From the NCBI RefSeq assembly GCF_900109665.1, contig NZ_FOAO01000013.1:82536-146535 (forward strand): DNA of 64,000 bases, in the 5' to 3' direction. How positions within the stretch are numbered: position 1 is the first letter of the stretch; the number at the start of each line of letters is the position of its first letter. Position numbers and translations under genes: made by a program. Shown piece after piece: positions 52,780 through 61,590 of this stretch. This DNA comes from Blastococcus sp. DSM 46786. GTDB taxonomy: Bacteria > Actinomycetota > Actinomycetes > Mycobacteriales > Geodermatophilaceae. The notes beneath the pieces were generated by a model, which did not search any database, was not told where the DNA came from, and worked only from the letters and a program-made list of their open reading frames with translations.

Positions 52780-53696
52780 GCACGGTCATCGCGACCCGCG
52801 GCCTGGCCAAGCAGTACGGGCGGGTGCACGCCGTCGACGGCATCGACCTGGACGTGCGCGCCGGCGACGTCTACGGGTTCCTCGGCGCCAACGGCTCCGG
52901 GAAGACGACCACCGTCCGGATGCTGCTCGGCCTCGTGCTGCCCACCCGCGGGGAGATCGACCTGCTCGGCGAGCGGATGCCGCGCGCCGGCCGCCGCGTG
53001 CTGCCCCGGATGGGCGCGCTCATCGAGTCACCGGCCGCCTACGGCCACCTGTCCGGCCGGGAAAACCTCGCGCTGCTGGACGCCGCCGGCCCCGGTGGGG
53101 CGCGCCGCGACCGCCGCCGGCGCGTCGCCGAGGTGCTCGACCAGGTCGGGCTGGGTGGCGTCGGACGCCGGCCGGTGAAGGCCTACTCCCTCGGCATGCG
53201 GCAGCGCCTGGGCCTGGCCGGGGCGCTGCTGCGCCGTCCCGAGCTCCTGGTGCTCGACGAGCCCACCAACGGGTTGGACCCGCAGGGCATCTCCGAGATC
53301 CGGGAGCTGCTCCTGGACCTGCACCGCGGCGGGACGACGGTCTTCCTCTCCAGCCACCTGCTGGCCGAGGTGGAGCAGCTGTGCACCCGCGTGGGCGTGC
53401 TGGACCGCGGCCGCCTGGTGCTGCAGGACGACCTGGCCACCCTGACCGCCCCGACCGGCGCGACCGTCGTGCGCACACCCACCCCCGAGCAGGTGCGGGC
53501 GGTCCTCGACGGGCGGGTCGCCGCCGTGGACGGCGAGCGGGTGGTGGTGCGCGGCGGCGACCCCGCCGAGGTGAACGCCCTGCTCGTGCGCGCCGGGATC
53601 CCGGTCACCGGCCTCGCGGCCGACCGCCCGACGCTCGAGGAGGTGGTGCTGGCGGCCGCGACCACCAGCGCCGACCGGGTGGAGCGGACGCCGTGA
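52776..53696 (+). CDS. ABC transporter ATP-binding protein
   Basis: A 306-residue ATPase of the ABC-2/drug-export type. Walker A is GFLGANGSGKTTTVRMLLGL, the signature YSLGMRQRLGLAGALL, Walker B ELLVLDEPTNGLDPQG, and the switch histidine VFLSSHLLAEVEQ. About 70 C-terminal residues beyond the ATPase core form a small regulatory region. Both ends overlap neighbours as GTGA, so stoichiometric production with the permease is likely. Confidence 0.95.
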   Translation: MSTVIATRGLAKQYGRVHAVDGIDLDVRAGDVYGFLGANGSGKTTTVRMLLGLVLPTRGEIDLLGERMPRAGRRVLPRMGALIESPAAYGHLSGRENLALLDAAGPGGARRDRRRRVAEVLDQVGLGGVGRRPVKAYSLGMRQRLGLAGALLRRPELLVLDEPTNGLDPQGISEIRELLLDLHRGGTTVFLSSHLLAEVEQLCTRVGVLDRGRLVLQDDLATLTAPTGATVVRTPTPEQVRAVLDGRVAAVDGERVVVRGGDPAEVNALLVRAGIPVTGLAADRPTLEEVVLAAATTSADRVERTP

Positions 53697-54502
53697 TCGC
53701 CGTCGAGCTGCGCAAGCTGTTCCGCCGGCCCCGCACCTGGGCGATCATCGCCGTCCTCAACGCGCTGCCGGTGCTCGTGGCGGTGCTGCTCGTGCTCACC
53801 GACCTGGCGCCCCGGCCGGGGGAGGGCCCGCCGTTCCTCTCCGCCGTCCTCACCAACGGCGCGCTGTACCCGCTGGCCGCGCTGGCGATCGTGCTGCCGC
53901 TGTTCCTGCCCATCGCGGTCGCGGTGGTCGCCGGTGACTCGGTCGCCGGCGAGGCGCAGGCCGGCACGCTGCGCTACCTGCTGGCCCGGCCGGCGGGGCG
54001 GACCCGGCTGCTGGTGGCCAAGCTCGTGGCCGTGCTGGCCTTCGTGCTGGTCACCGTGGTCGTGGTGGCGGCCGTCGGCTACCTGGTGGGCACGACGCTG
54101 TTCGAGGCGGTACCGGGGGCGGGGACGTCGGTCTCCGGGACGTCGCTCACCGCGGAGGAGCTGGCCGTCCGCACCGTGCTGGCGGTCGGCTACGTCGGGG
54201 TGTCGATGCTCGGCGTCGCGGCCTTCGCGCTGTTCTTCTCGACGCTCACCGACTCACCGCTCGGGGCGACGATGGGTGCGCTGGCCGTGCTGGTCACGTC
54301 CTCGCTGCTGTTCACCCTCGACGCCGCCTCGCCGATCGCGCCCTACCTGCCGACGCGCTACTGGCTGGCCTTCGTCGACCTCTTCCGCGACCCGATCCTC
54401 TGGCGGGACATCACCCGCGGGCTCGCGCTGCAGGCGGTCTACGTGGGGGTGCTGCTCGCCGCCGCCTGGGCGAACTTCACGACCAAGGACATCACCAGCT
54501 GA
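53693..54502 (+). CDS. ABC-2 type transporter permease
   Basis: A 269-residue permease with six helices. The N-terminal amphipathic ELRKLFRRPRTWAIIAVLN is the usual interface with the ATPase. Then come FLPIAVAVVAGDSVAGEAQA, the coupling segment GTLRYLLARPAGRTRLLVAK, and a last helix pair ending in WANFTTKDITS. It forms a homodimer with two copies of the preceding ATPase. The substrate is unknown; the carrier-like first gene points to an envelope lipid or peptide. Confidence 0.92.
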   Translation: MIAVELRKLFRRPRTWAIIAVLNALPVLVAVLLVLTDLAPRPGEGPPFLSAVLTNGALYPLAALAIVLPLFLPIAVAVVAGDSVAGEAQAGTLRYLLARPAGRTRLLVAKLVAVLAFVLVTVVVVAAVGYLVGTTLFEAVPGAGTSVSGTSLTAEELAVRTVLAVGYVGVSMLGVAAFALFFSTLTDSPLGATMGALAVLVTSSLLFTLDAASPIAPYLPTRYWLAFVDLFRDPILWRDITRGLALQAVYVGVLLAAAWANFTTKDITS

Positions 54503-54547
54503 GCAAGCCTCTCCTGCGGGCTCGCGGTGGGACCCTGCAGGGGGCCG

Positions 54548-55348
54548 TCAGCCGCCGAGGCGGGCGCAGTCGGCGGTGTCCAGCGCCACCGGCTCCCCGG
54601 CGGTGAGCTGCTCGAGCACGATCGCCTGCACCAGCGGGTCGCCGGGTAGCTGCCCGTGCCCGACCCGGCTGTCCGCGCAGACCTCCTGCACGGTCAGGTT
54701 GAGCGCCCCCTCGAGCCGGGCCGAGTCCGGCGGGGTCACCGTGCGGTCGAGCGTCGTCCACACCGACACCCAGCCCACGCCGTCCGGCGTCTCGTCGCCC
54801 GCGTTGAGCCGGGCGAGGACGGGGCTGTCGCTCGCGAGCTGCCGGCACCCTTCCGGGCACGAGGCCGGGGCGATCTGGCCGGCGAGGTCGGCGAGGCCGG
54901 TGCCGTGGTGCGGCGAGCCCAGCGTCACCACCCGGCGGGCCACCTCCGCGCCGCCGTCGGCCACCCAGAGGCGGGCGATCACCCCGCCGGCCGAGTACCC
55001 GACGACGTCCACGCTCTCCTCGCCCGTGCGCTCCAGGGCTGCGCGGGCGGCCTCGTCGAGCGCCGCGGCCGCCTCGCCCAGGTCCCCGGTGCCGTCCCCG
55101 GGCAGCGGGACCACGGTGGCGTCGCGGCCGGCCTGCTCCAGCCGGTCGGCCAGCGTCAGCAGCGACGTCGTCCCCCCGCCGTACCCGGGCACCAGCAGCA
55201 CCGGCCCCGGACGCGCCTGCGGGCCGGGGCCCTCGACGTCGGCGCCCCGGGTGACCAGCAGCACGCCGAGGGCGACGACGGCGGCGGTGACGAGGGCCAG
55301 CACCGCGACGACCAAACGGCGGCGGGCGGGGGAGAGACCGGCGAGCAC
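54548..55348 (-). CDS. Membrane-anchored lipase-like alpha/beta hydrolase
   Basis: A 266-residue exported hydrolase anchored by an N-terminal helix (VVAVLALVTAAVVALGVLLV). The oxyanion strand PVLLVPGYGGGTTSLL, the nucleophile elbow VVGYSAGGVIARLW and VTLGSPHHGTGLADL are typical of bacterial triacylglycerol lipases of the EstA/LipA group. The catalytic acid is probably in WTTLDRTVTP and the histidine in RVGHGQLPGDP. Four cysteines in the second half could form two disulfides outside the cell. GTG 55348. Confidence 0.85.
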   Translation of the reverse strand: MLAGLSPARRRLVVAVLALVTAAVVALGVLLVTRGADVEGPGPQARPGPVLLVPGYGGGTTSLLTLADRLEQAGRDATVVPLPGDGTGDLGEAAAALDEAARAALERTGEESVDVVGYSAGGVIARLWVADGGAEVARRVVTLGSPHHGTGLADLAGQIAPASCPEGCRQLASDSPVLARLNAGDETPDGVGWVSVWTTLDRTVTPPDSARLEGALNLTVQEVCADSRVGHGQLPGDPLVQAIVLEQLTAGEPVALDTADCARLGG

Positions 55349-55413
55349 TCACCTACTGTCCCTGGTGGAGGCGTCGGCGTCACCGGACGGCGCCGGTCGC
55401 GGGAGGGGGCACC

Positions 55414-56112
55414 GTGCTGAGCCGGGAGGAGTACCTCGAGGCCTGGTCGCGCTGGCACGGCGGCGCCGACACGTCCGCACCTCTCGTGCGGGGCTGGCTG
55501 ACGCTCGCCCACGCGCTCGCCCGGCCGCTGGCCGCGCTGCCCCCGGTCGTCGCCACCGCCGCCGGCGTGGTCGTCGCGGCCGCGGCCGTGCCCCCGGCGG
55601 CTGCGGGCGGCGCCTGGCTGGTCCTGGCCGGGGTGCTGGTGGGGCTCTCCGGGCTGCTGGACAGCCTCGACGGCGCGCTGGCGATCGGCACCGGGCGCGC
55701 CTCGCAGCGCGGATTCGTCCTCGACTCCGTCGTCGACCGGCTCACCGAGGTCGCCTACGCGGCTGCGCTGTGGGTGGCCGGGGCGCCGGGCTGGCTGGCG
55801 GTCGCGTTCGGCGCGCTGTGCTGGCTGCCCGACTACCTGCGCGCCCGGGCCGGGCAGGCCGGGGTGCACCGGACCGGCCCCATCTCGCTCTGGGAGCGGC
55901 CGACCCGGGTGGCCATGGCGGGCCTCACGCTCGGCGGGGCCGGGGTGGTCAGCGGCCTGGAGGTCGCCGGCGTCGACGGCGCCACCCTGACCGCCACCGC
56001 GGGCGCGGCCACCGGGCTGCTCCTCGGCGTCGTCGGCACGGTGCAGCTGGGCCGGTGGCTGGGGGCCGAGCTCGCCGGTCCGGGCCAGGGCGACCTCCCG
56101 CCGTCGGGCTGA
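55414..56112 (+). CDS. CDP-alcohol phosphatidyltransferase family protein
   Basis: A 232-residue membrane enzyme with about six helices. The family motif is present in slightly altered form: GLLDSLDGALAIGTGRASQR followed by GFVLDSVVDRL, keeping all four metal-binding aspartates (DxxDG...GxxxDxxxD). Such enzymes transfer a phospho-alcohol group from a CDP-alcohol to a lipid or sugar. It could make a phospholipid head group, but the acceptor is not predictable. GTG 55414 has GGAGGG 6-11 bases upstream. A possible -10 box TACTGT lies near 55354. Confidence 0.85.
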   Translation: MLSREEYLEAWSRWHGGADTSAPLVRGWLTLAHALARPLAALPPVVATAAGVVVAAAAVPPAAAGGAWLVLAGVLVGLSGLLDSLDGALAIGTGRASQRGFVLDSVVDRLTEVAYAAALWVAGAPGWLAVAFGALCWLPDYLRARAGQAGVHRTGPISLWERPTRVAMAGLTLGGAGVVSGLEVAGVDGATLTATAGAATGLLLGVVGTVQLGRWLGAELAGPGQGDLPPSG

Positions 56113-56148
56113 CCCGTCTCTCCGACGGCGGCGCCCGCACAGGGCCCC

Positions 56149-56154
56149 TAGGGT
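56149..56154 (+). promoter_or_regulatory. -10 box of the adenosine kinase gene
   Basis: TAGGGT at 56149-56154 predicts a start near 56162 and a leader of about 92 bases before GTG 56254, so this gene is not leaderless. Confidence 0.45.
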
Positions 56155-56253
56155 GTGCGGTGCCCGATCCCCACCGTTCCTCTCCCGTTCCCCGCCCCGC
56201 TTCCCCCGGCGGCGCAGCGGCCCGAGGCAGCCCGACCCGGAGGAGCGCCTCCC

Positions 56254-57231
56254 GTGCCCGTCGTCGTCACCGGCTCCATCGCCACCGACCACCTGATGAC
56301 CTTCCCCGGTCGGTTCACCGAGCAGTTCGTCGAGGGACAGATGGAGAACGTCTCCCTCTCCTTCCTGGTCGACGACCTCGTCCAGCACCGCGGGGGCGCG
56401 GGGGCGAACATGGCCTACGGGATGGGGCTGCTCGGGCTGACCCCGGTGCTGGTGGGGGCGGTCGGCAACGACTTCGCCGACTACGAGGCCTGGCTGTCGC
56501 GCCACGGGGTCGACACCGGCAGCGTGCACTGGTCGGAGCTGAAGCACACCGCCCGCTTCGTGTGCACGACCGACGAGGCGAACAACCAGATCGCGTCGTT
56601 CTACTCGGGAGCGATGGCCGAGGCCGCGCAGATCGAGCTCGCGCCGGTCGTCGAGCGGGTCGGCAGCCCCGACCTCGTCGTCGTCGGGCCGAACGACCCG
56701 ACCGCCATGGTCCGGCACACGCAGGAGTGCCGGCAGCGGGGCTACGCCTTCGCCGCCGACCCCAGCCAGCAGCTGGCCTGGGCCGACGGCGAGATGATCC
56801 GCGAGCTGGTCCACGGAGCGGAGGTGCTGTTCACCAACGAGTACGAGGCGGCGCTGCTGCTGCAGAAGACCGGCTGGACCGCCGACGAGGTGCTCGCCCG
56901 GGTCGGCACCTGGGTGACCACGCGCGCCGCCGACGGTGTCCTGGTGCGGCGGGAGGGCGAGGAGCCGCTCTCGGTGATCGCGGTGCCCGAGACCAAGCCG
57001 GTGGAGCCCACCGGTGGCGGCGATGCGCTGCGCGCCGGGTTCATCGCGGGCCGCACCTGGGGTCTGGGGCTGGCGCGGGCCACGCAGCTGGGCTCCGCCG
57101 TCGCCACCGCATCGGTCGAGGTGATCGGCACCCAGGAGTACGACCTCCCGCGGCAGAGCTTCCTGGAGCGGTTCACCGAGGCGTTCGGCGCCGAGGCCGC
57201 GGACGAGGTCGCTGCCCACCTGCCGGGCTGA
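56254..57231 (+). CDS. adoK: Adenosine kinase (PfkB family, Rv2202c type)
   Basis: A 325-residue PfkB-family kinase. Its sequence follows mycobacterial adenosine kinase: VVVTGSIATDHLMTFPGRFT, SLSFLVDDLVQHRGGAGANM, CTTDEANNQIASFYSGAM, FAADPSQQLAW, LFTNEYEAALLLQKTGW, and the anion-hole/catalytic PTGGGDALRAGF with the conserved Asp. It phosphorylates adenosine to AMP. GTG 56254 has GGAGGAG 8 bases upstream; an upstream frame from 56155 is Pro-rich and not conserved. In M. tuberculosis the gene lies near qcrCAB, whereas here it sits about 50 kb away. Confidence 0.93.
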   Translation: MPVVVTGSIATDHLMTFPGRFTEQFVEGQMENVSLSFLVDDLVQHRGGAGANMAYGMGLLGLTPVLVGAVGNDFADYEAWLSRHGVDTGSVHWSELKHTARFVCTTDEANNQIASFYSGAMAEAAQIELAPVVERVGSPDLVVVGPNDPTAMVRHTQECRQRGYAFAADPSQQLAWADGEMIRELVHGAEVLFTNEYEAALLLQKTGWTADEVLARVGTWVTTRAADGVLVRREGEEPLSVIAVPETKPVEPTGGGDALRAGFIAGRTWGLGLARATQLGSAVATASVEVIGTQEYDLPRQSFLERFTEAFGAEAADEVAAHLPG

Positions 57232-57241
57232 CCTCCGCCGG

Positions 57242-57321
57242 GATCAGGAAACCTGATCATCGAGCGTCCTCCCTCGTGGTCTGCGGTGAGGGAGGACGCT
57301 GCACGATCAGGTTCCCTGATC
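57242..57321. terminator. Compound bidirectional terminator with nested palindromes
   Basis: AGCGTCCTCCCTC (57263-57275) pairs with 57288-57300, and AACCTGATC (57250-57258) with 57305-57313, giving a long interrupted stem. The outer parts are themselves palindromes, GATCAGG-AAA-CCTGATC (57242-57258) and GATCAGG-TTC-CCTGATC (57305-57321), so two alternative folds exist. The flavin reductase stop codon lies inside it. Confidence 0.75.
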
Positions 57322-57981
57322 GTCGCGGCGGCGGAGGGCCTCTCCGATCGACGGGTCCGCGGCCCACGCCCGGTGCGGGATGCGGGCGATCTCGCGCACC
57401 TCGCCGATCGTCGTCCACTCGTTGCCGCCGAGCCGCGCCAACGGCTTGAGGTGCTCGATCCGCGGCCGCCCGTCCCGCACGGCGTCGGCCCACACGCTGA
57501 TGTGCTGCACCCGGCCGAGGACGACGGTGCTGTCGCCGAGGCGCAGGGTGGAGTGCAGGACGCACTCGATCGAGACGGGCGACTCCGCCACGCGCATGGC
57601 CCCGACCGTGTCGGCCGGCTCCAGCCGCACCCCGGCCTGCTCGGCCTCGCTGGTGTGCGGCGGGAAGTCGGTGGCCGTGGCGTTGACCTGCTCGAACAGC
57701 GGCTCCGGGGTGAGGTTCACGGTGAACTCGCCGGTGGCCTCCACGTTGCGCAGCGAGTCCTTCCGGCCCACGGAGGTGAACTGCACGATCGGCGGGTCGA
57801 CGCAGGCGACGGTGTAGAAGGAGTGCGGCGCCAGGTTGTGCACCCCGTCGGCGGAGCGGCTGCACACCCACGCGATCGGACGGGGCACGACGACGCTGTT
57901 GAGCACCCGGTAGAAGGCACCGGTGTCCATCGCGGCGGGGTCGAAGGTGGTGCGCGGGCGCTGCTGCTCGGCGGAGGTCAC
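57307..57981 (-). CDS. Flavin reductase family (FMN-binding split barrel) protein
   Basis: A 224-residue flavin-binding protein. FYRVLNSVVVPRPIAWVCSR, NLAPHSFYTVACVDPPIVQF and TGEFTVNLTPEPLFEQVNAT match the flavin-reductase-like family, which gives reduced FMN to monooxygenases or acts on its own substrates. GTG 57981 overlaps the stop of the cruG-like gene (GTGA). It is the last gene of the six-gene carotenoid operon. A role in pigment modification is possible by context only. Confidence 0.88.
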   Translation of the reverse strand: MTSAEQQRPRTTFDPAAMDTGAFYRVLNSVVVPRPIAWVCSRSADGVHNLAPHSFYTVACVDPPIVQFTSVGRKDSLRNVEATGEFTVNLTPEPLFEQVNATATDFPPHTSEAEQAGVRLEPADTVGAMRVAESPVSIECVLHSTLRLGDSTVVLGRVQHISVWADAVRDGRPRIEHLKPLARLGGNEWTTIGEVREIARIPHRAWAADPSIGEALRRRDDQGT

Positions 57982-59120
57982 CGGCCCATCGTCGCCGACG
58001 CCGCCGGCCCGGTCGCGTCGACGGGTCGGCCGCGCCACCGCAGCGTGCCGCGCCGCCGCCCCCGCACCGAGTGGAGCATCAGGACGTCCAGGGCCAGCAC
58101 CGACAGCGGGTGGGCGAGCGCATCGGGCCACACCCGGCCGCCGCTCACCCGAGCGCTGGCCACCCGGCCGGCCACCCCGGCCAGGTAGCCCACCAGCCCG
58201 GCGCGGGAGCCGCGGAGGGCGGCGAGCGGCGGGACGACGTGGACGGCGGTGAGCGCGGCCGCGGCGGCCACCCCGCCCGCCGGCGTCCCGCCCACGGAGG
58301 CCCACAGCGACTTGGCGTAGCCGTCGCGGACGGCGTCCCAGCCCTCGTACATCCGGCAGGCGGCGAGGCAGGAGCCGTCGATGGGCACGCCTCGGCCGCC
58401 GGTGCGCTTGACCGCCCGCAGCAGGGCGATGTCCTCGAGCACCTCGCCGCGCACCGCCGCGTGGCCGCCGGCGCGCACGTACGCGCCACGGCGCACCACG
58501 AGGAACTGGCCGTTGGCGGCGGCCAGCGAGGGCCGGGGCGAGCGCTCGGCCAGCCGCAGCGGCAGGGTCGTGGTCCACAGCCAGGGCGCCAGCGGCTGCA
58601 CGAGGCGCTCGGCGGCGCCCACCGCGAGCGGCCGGGGCCACGGCGAGACCAGGTCCAGGCGGTGCCCGTCGAGCACCGCGACCGCGGCGGCGATCGCGTC
58701 GGGGAAGAGCCGGACGTCGGCGTCGACGAACACCAGCACCTCGTCGACCCCGCCCTCGGCCGCGGCGGCACCCACGGCGCAGGCGTGCGGCTTGCCCAGC
58801 CACCCGACCGGCAGCGGCGGCGCGGCCACCAGCCGCACCCGGGGGTCGGGGACCGCCCGCACGACGTCGGCGGTGCCGTCGGTCGAGCCGTCGTCCACGA
58901 CGACGACGCGGAGCCGGACCACCCCGCGCTGGTCGAGCAGGGCCTCCAGGCAGCCGGCGACCTGGTCGACCTCGTCGCGCACCGGCAGCACCACCGTGAC
59001 CGGGCGGGCCACCGGCGGCGGGTCGGCCGGGGGGCGGCGCAGCAGCGCGCTGTTCACCGCGGCGTGCACCGCCCCGGCGACCGAGACGCCCGCCAGCACG
59101 CGGAGCAGGCGTCCGCTCAC
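57978..59120 (-). CDS. cruG: Family 2 glycosyltransferase, CruG-like
   Basis: A 380-residue membrane GT2 enzyme. It has an N-terminal helix and a nucleotide-sugar domain (VTVVLPVRDEVDQVAGCLEA, VVVVDDGSTDGTADVV, the metal-binding DxD in VLVFVDADVRLFPDA). The acceptor motif includes GEVLEDIALLRAVKRTG (ED) and YEGWDAVRDGYAKSLWAS, followed by C-terminal helices. The sequence and its place directly after cruF suggest the glycosyltransferase that decorates the 1'-hydroxyl or 2'-hydroxyl of carotenoids. GTG 59120 overlaps the cruF stop. Confidence 0.82.
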   Translation of the reverse strand: MSGRLLRVLAGVSVAGAVHAAVNSALLRRPPADPPPVARPVTVVLPVRDEVDQVAGCLEALLDQRGVVRLRVVVVDDGSTDGTADVVRAVPDPRVRLVAAPPLPVGWLGKPHACAVGAAAAEGGVDEVLVFVDADVRLFPDAIAAAVAVLDGHRLDLVSPWPRPLAVGAAERLVQPLAPWLWTTTLPLRLAERSPRPSLAAANGQFLVVRRGAYVRAGGHAAVRGEVLEDIALLRAVKRTGGRGVPIDGSCLAACRMYEGWDAVRDGYAKSLWASVGGTPAGGVAAAAALTAVHVVPPLAALRGSRAGLVGYLAGVAGRVASARVSGGRVWPDALAHPLSVLALDVLMLHSVRGRRRGTLRWRGRPVDATGPAASATMGR

Positions 59121-59926
59121 GGTCGTCCCGCGCGCCGGTGCTGCACCGCGAGGACGACCAGCACGGCCGCCCCGAGACCGGCACCCCAGGCCGCCGACCC
59201 CGGCAGGCCCAGCCAGCCGACGTGCGCGAGCGCGCCCCCGAGCGTCATCCACACCAGCGCGAACAGCGGGGCGCCCGGACCGGTGCGCGGCGCCCGGGCG
59301 GTGCGCTCGACCAGCAGGTCCAGCAGTGTCATCAGCACCAGCCCGGCCAGCAGCCAGCCGGCCAGATTGGTCAGCGGCACGGTGCCGATGCCCGGCAGCC
59401 CGGGGCTCGGGTCGGCCCACGTCCAGTAGCCGGCCTGCACCAGTTGCGGGTCGAGGACGACGTCCCACGCCGCGAAGACCGCCGCGGCCCAGGCGATGCG
59501 CGCCGGTCGGCGGCGGGACGCGCGCACCGGCCGGGCCAGCACCTCGCCGAGCAGCCAGCTGGGCCAGGCCATCATCAGCCACGCCAGCGGCACCAGGAAC
59601 GGGACGCCGAGCAGGGTGGGGCCGAGGACGTCGCTGTAGGAGTAGCTGCCGTAGGGGAACCCGGTGGCCACCCCCACGGACTCGAAGGCGATCGAGACGA
59701 GGGCGACCAGCACCAGCACGCCGACGCCGGTGCGGGCGCCGCGGCTGAGTCCCGCGTGCGCGACCGACAGCGCCGACCCGAGCAGCACGATGCCCCAGGA
59801 GACGGTGTCCCGGAACGAGCCCGAGGCGAGCGGGTAGGCGATCGCCGTGGCGACCAGCGCCGCGGTCAGGGCCCAGGGGACCACGCGCACGGCGGCGGGC
59901 GCGGGGGCCGGTGCGGTCGTCGTCAC
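59117..59926 (-). CDS. cruF: CruF-like carotenoid 1',2'-hydratase
   Basis: A 269-residue membrane protein with seven or eight helices of the DUF422/CruF family. Recognisable segments are VALVSIAFESVGVATGFPYG, SYSYSDVLGPTLLGVPFLVP, VFAAWDVVLDPQLVQAGYW, and IGTVPLTNLAGWLLAG. CruF adds water across the 1',2' double bond of an acyclic carotenoid end. Together with the single-ring products of crtYc/crtYd this predicts a hydroxylated monocyclic carotenoid. GTG 59926 overlaps the stop of the upstream oxidoreductase and its own stop overlaps cruG. Confidence 0.85.
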   Translation of the reverse strand: MTTTAPAPAPAAVRVVPWALTAALVATAIAYPLASGSFRDTVSWGIVLLGSALSVAHAGLSRGARTGVGVLVLVALVSIAFESVGVATGFPYGSYSYSDVLGPTLLGVPFLVPLAWLMMAWPSWLLGEVLARPVRASRRRPARIAWAAAVFAAWDVVLDPQLVQAGYWTWADPSPGLPGIGTVPLTNLAGWLLAGLVLMTLLDLLVERTARAPRTGPGAPLFALVWMTLGGALAHVGWLGLPGSAAWGAGLGAAVLVVLAVQHRRAGRP

Positions 59927-61590
59927 GCCTGCCGCGCCCCGCCGCGCACCCGGTGCAGCACCCGGCCGGCGACGGCCCGCGCCCGGGGCAGCGCGTGACG
60001 GTCGGCGAGCACCGTGCGCGCCGCCGTCCGCCCGGAGTTGCCCGAGACGCCCCCGCCGGGGTGGGTCGAGGCGCCGGCCAGGTAGAGGCCGGTCAGCCCC
60101 GGTACGCGGTAGCCCGACAGCCCCGGGGTGGGGCGGAGGGCGAACATGCTGGCCAGACCCATCTCCACGTGCATGACGTTGCCACGGGGGAGTGACAGCT
60201 CCCGCTCCAGGGCGAGCGGGGTCTGCACGTAGGTCTCCCGCACCGAATCCGCGAAGCCGGGGGCGTAGCGGTCGACGGCGGCCACCAGGCGGCGGGCCTC
60301 GGCGTCGGCCAGCTCATCCCAGTCGCCGCCGTCGGCCAGCGCGTACGGGTACCACTGGCCCCAGACGGTGACGACGTGCTGCCCGGGCGGGGCCAGCGTC
60401 CCGTCGCTGGCGGAGAACGACATCGCCAGCGGCACCGGCTCGCGGGGCAGCCGCCCGGCACCCCAGTCGCCGTGCGCGGCGGCCAACTGGGCGCGGTCGG
60501 TGCACAGCAGCTGCAGCCCCTGCAGCGCCTCCGGGCCGGCACCGGGGTAGGACGGCGGGGCGTCGGTCAGCGCCCGCACGACCAGCCCGAAGCCGTTGCC
60601 GACGGGCGGCGCGGCGTCGGCGAGCACGGGGGGCGCGGCGTCCCCGGCCAGCTCGCGGGTGACGCCGATGTGGCAGGCGGCCACCACCGATGGCGCCCGC
60701 ACGACGCGGCCGGACCGCGTCTCGACGCCGGCGACCCGGCCGTCCTCCACGAGCAGCCGCGCGGCGCCGTCGCCGAGCACCACCCGGCCGCCGTCGGACT
60801 CCAGCCGCCGGCGCAGCGCCTGTGTCAGGCCACCGGAGCCGCCGACCGGGTGGCCGGGCGGGACGTCGTGCAGGAGCGCCACCCAGCCGACCATCGCGGC
60901 GGTGCCGGGCTCGGACATCGGCGGGCCGGACTGCGCGCCGAACCAGGCCAGCGCCGCCTTGAGCCGCTCGCTGGTGAACCACTTGTCCAGCAGCGCGTCG
61001 CCGGAGCCCAGGAAGTCGACGGCGAGCTCGCCGCCCGGGGTGCGCGGCCGCCCCTCGGCGGGCGCGCCCAGCGGCCAGAACGAGCGGAGCAGCCCGCCGG
61101 CCGACGGCGCCCGGCCGAACGACGCGACGACGGCGCGGCTGCGTGGCCCCCACACCTCGACGAAGCGGCGGTAGGCGGCGGCGTCGTCGGGCCCGCAGGC
61201 GGCCTCGATGGAGGCGCAGGTGGCGTCGAGGTCGACGGAGAGCACCAGCGGCCGGCCGTCCGGGCCCGGGGCGCCGGGGGAGGGTGCGGGTGCGAAGCCC
61301 CAGGGGTCGCAGTCGATGTAGCGGAGGCCGTGCTCGGCGAGCCCGAGCTCCTCGACGATGCCGCTGTGCCGGACGATCACGTGCGCGCTGGACCCGCGGT
61401 CCACGCGTACCCCGGGCCAGCGCTCCACGGTCGAGACCGCCCCGCCGAGGACGTCGTCGGACTCGACGACCTCCACGGACAGGCCCGCCCGGGCGAGGTA
61501 GCAGGCGGCCACGAGGCCGTTGTGCCCGGCGCCGACGACGACGACGTCCACGGGGTCGGGGGGAACGCTGCCGGAGGGGGAGGTGATCAC
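59923..61590 (-). CDS. CrtI/CrtO-like FAD-dependent oxidoreductase
   Basis: A 555-residue flavoprotein of the phytoene desaturase-like superfamily. The FAD loop is VVVVGAGHNGLVAACYLARA, and the C-terminal site is GLYLAGASTHPGGGVSGNSG. AAMVGWVALLHDVPPGHPVG and GGLTQALRRRLESDGG belong to the CrtO/retinol-saturase-like branch more than to CrtI. In this operon it could be a carotenoid ketolase or an extra desaturase; the sequence does not decide. GTG 61590 overlaps the acetyltransferase stop (GTGA). Confidence 0.82.
   Translation of the reverse strand: MITSPSGSVPPDPVDVVVVGAGHNGLVAACYLARAGLSVEVVESDDVLGGAVSTVERWPGVRVDRGSSAHVIVRHSGIVEELGLAEHGLRYIDCDPWGFAPAPSPGAPGPDGRPLVLSVDLDATCASIEAACGPDDAAAYRRFVEVWGPRSRAVVASFGRAPSAGGLLRSFWPLGAPAEGRPRTPGGELAVDFLGSGDALLDKWFTSERLKAALAWFGAQSGPPMSEPGTAAMVGWVALLHDVPPGHPVGGSGGLTQALRRRLESDGGRVVLGDGAARLLVEDGRVAGVETRSGRVVRAPSVVAACHIGVTRELAGDAAPPVLADAAPPVGNGFGLVVRALTDAPPSYPGAGPEALQGLQLLCTDRAQLAAAHGDWGAGRLPREPVPLAMSFSASDGTLAPPGQHVVTVWGQWYPYALADGGDWDELADAEARRLVAAVDRYAPGFADSVRETYVQTPLALERELSLPRGNVMHVEMGLASMFALRPTPGLSGYRVPGLTGLYLAGASTHPGGGVSGNSGRTAARTVLADRHALPRARAVAGRVLHRVRGGARQA

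Noticed and set aside
53934..57449. A 1171-codon plus-strand open frame suggesting a giant protein
   Set aside because: It crosses the ABC permease, the lipase, the CDP-alcohol transferase and adoK in wrong frames. Ser/Arg/Pro-rich translation without domains.
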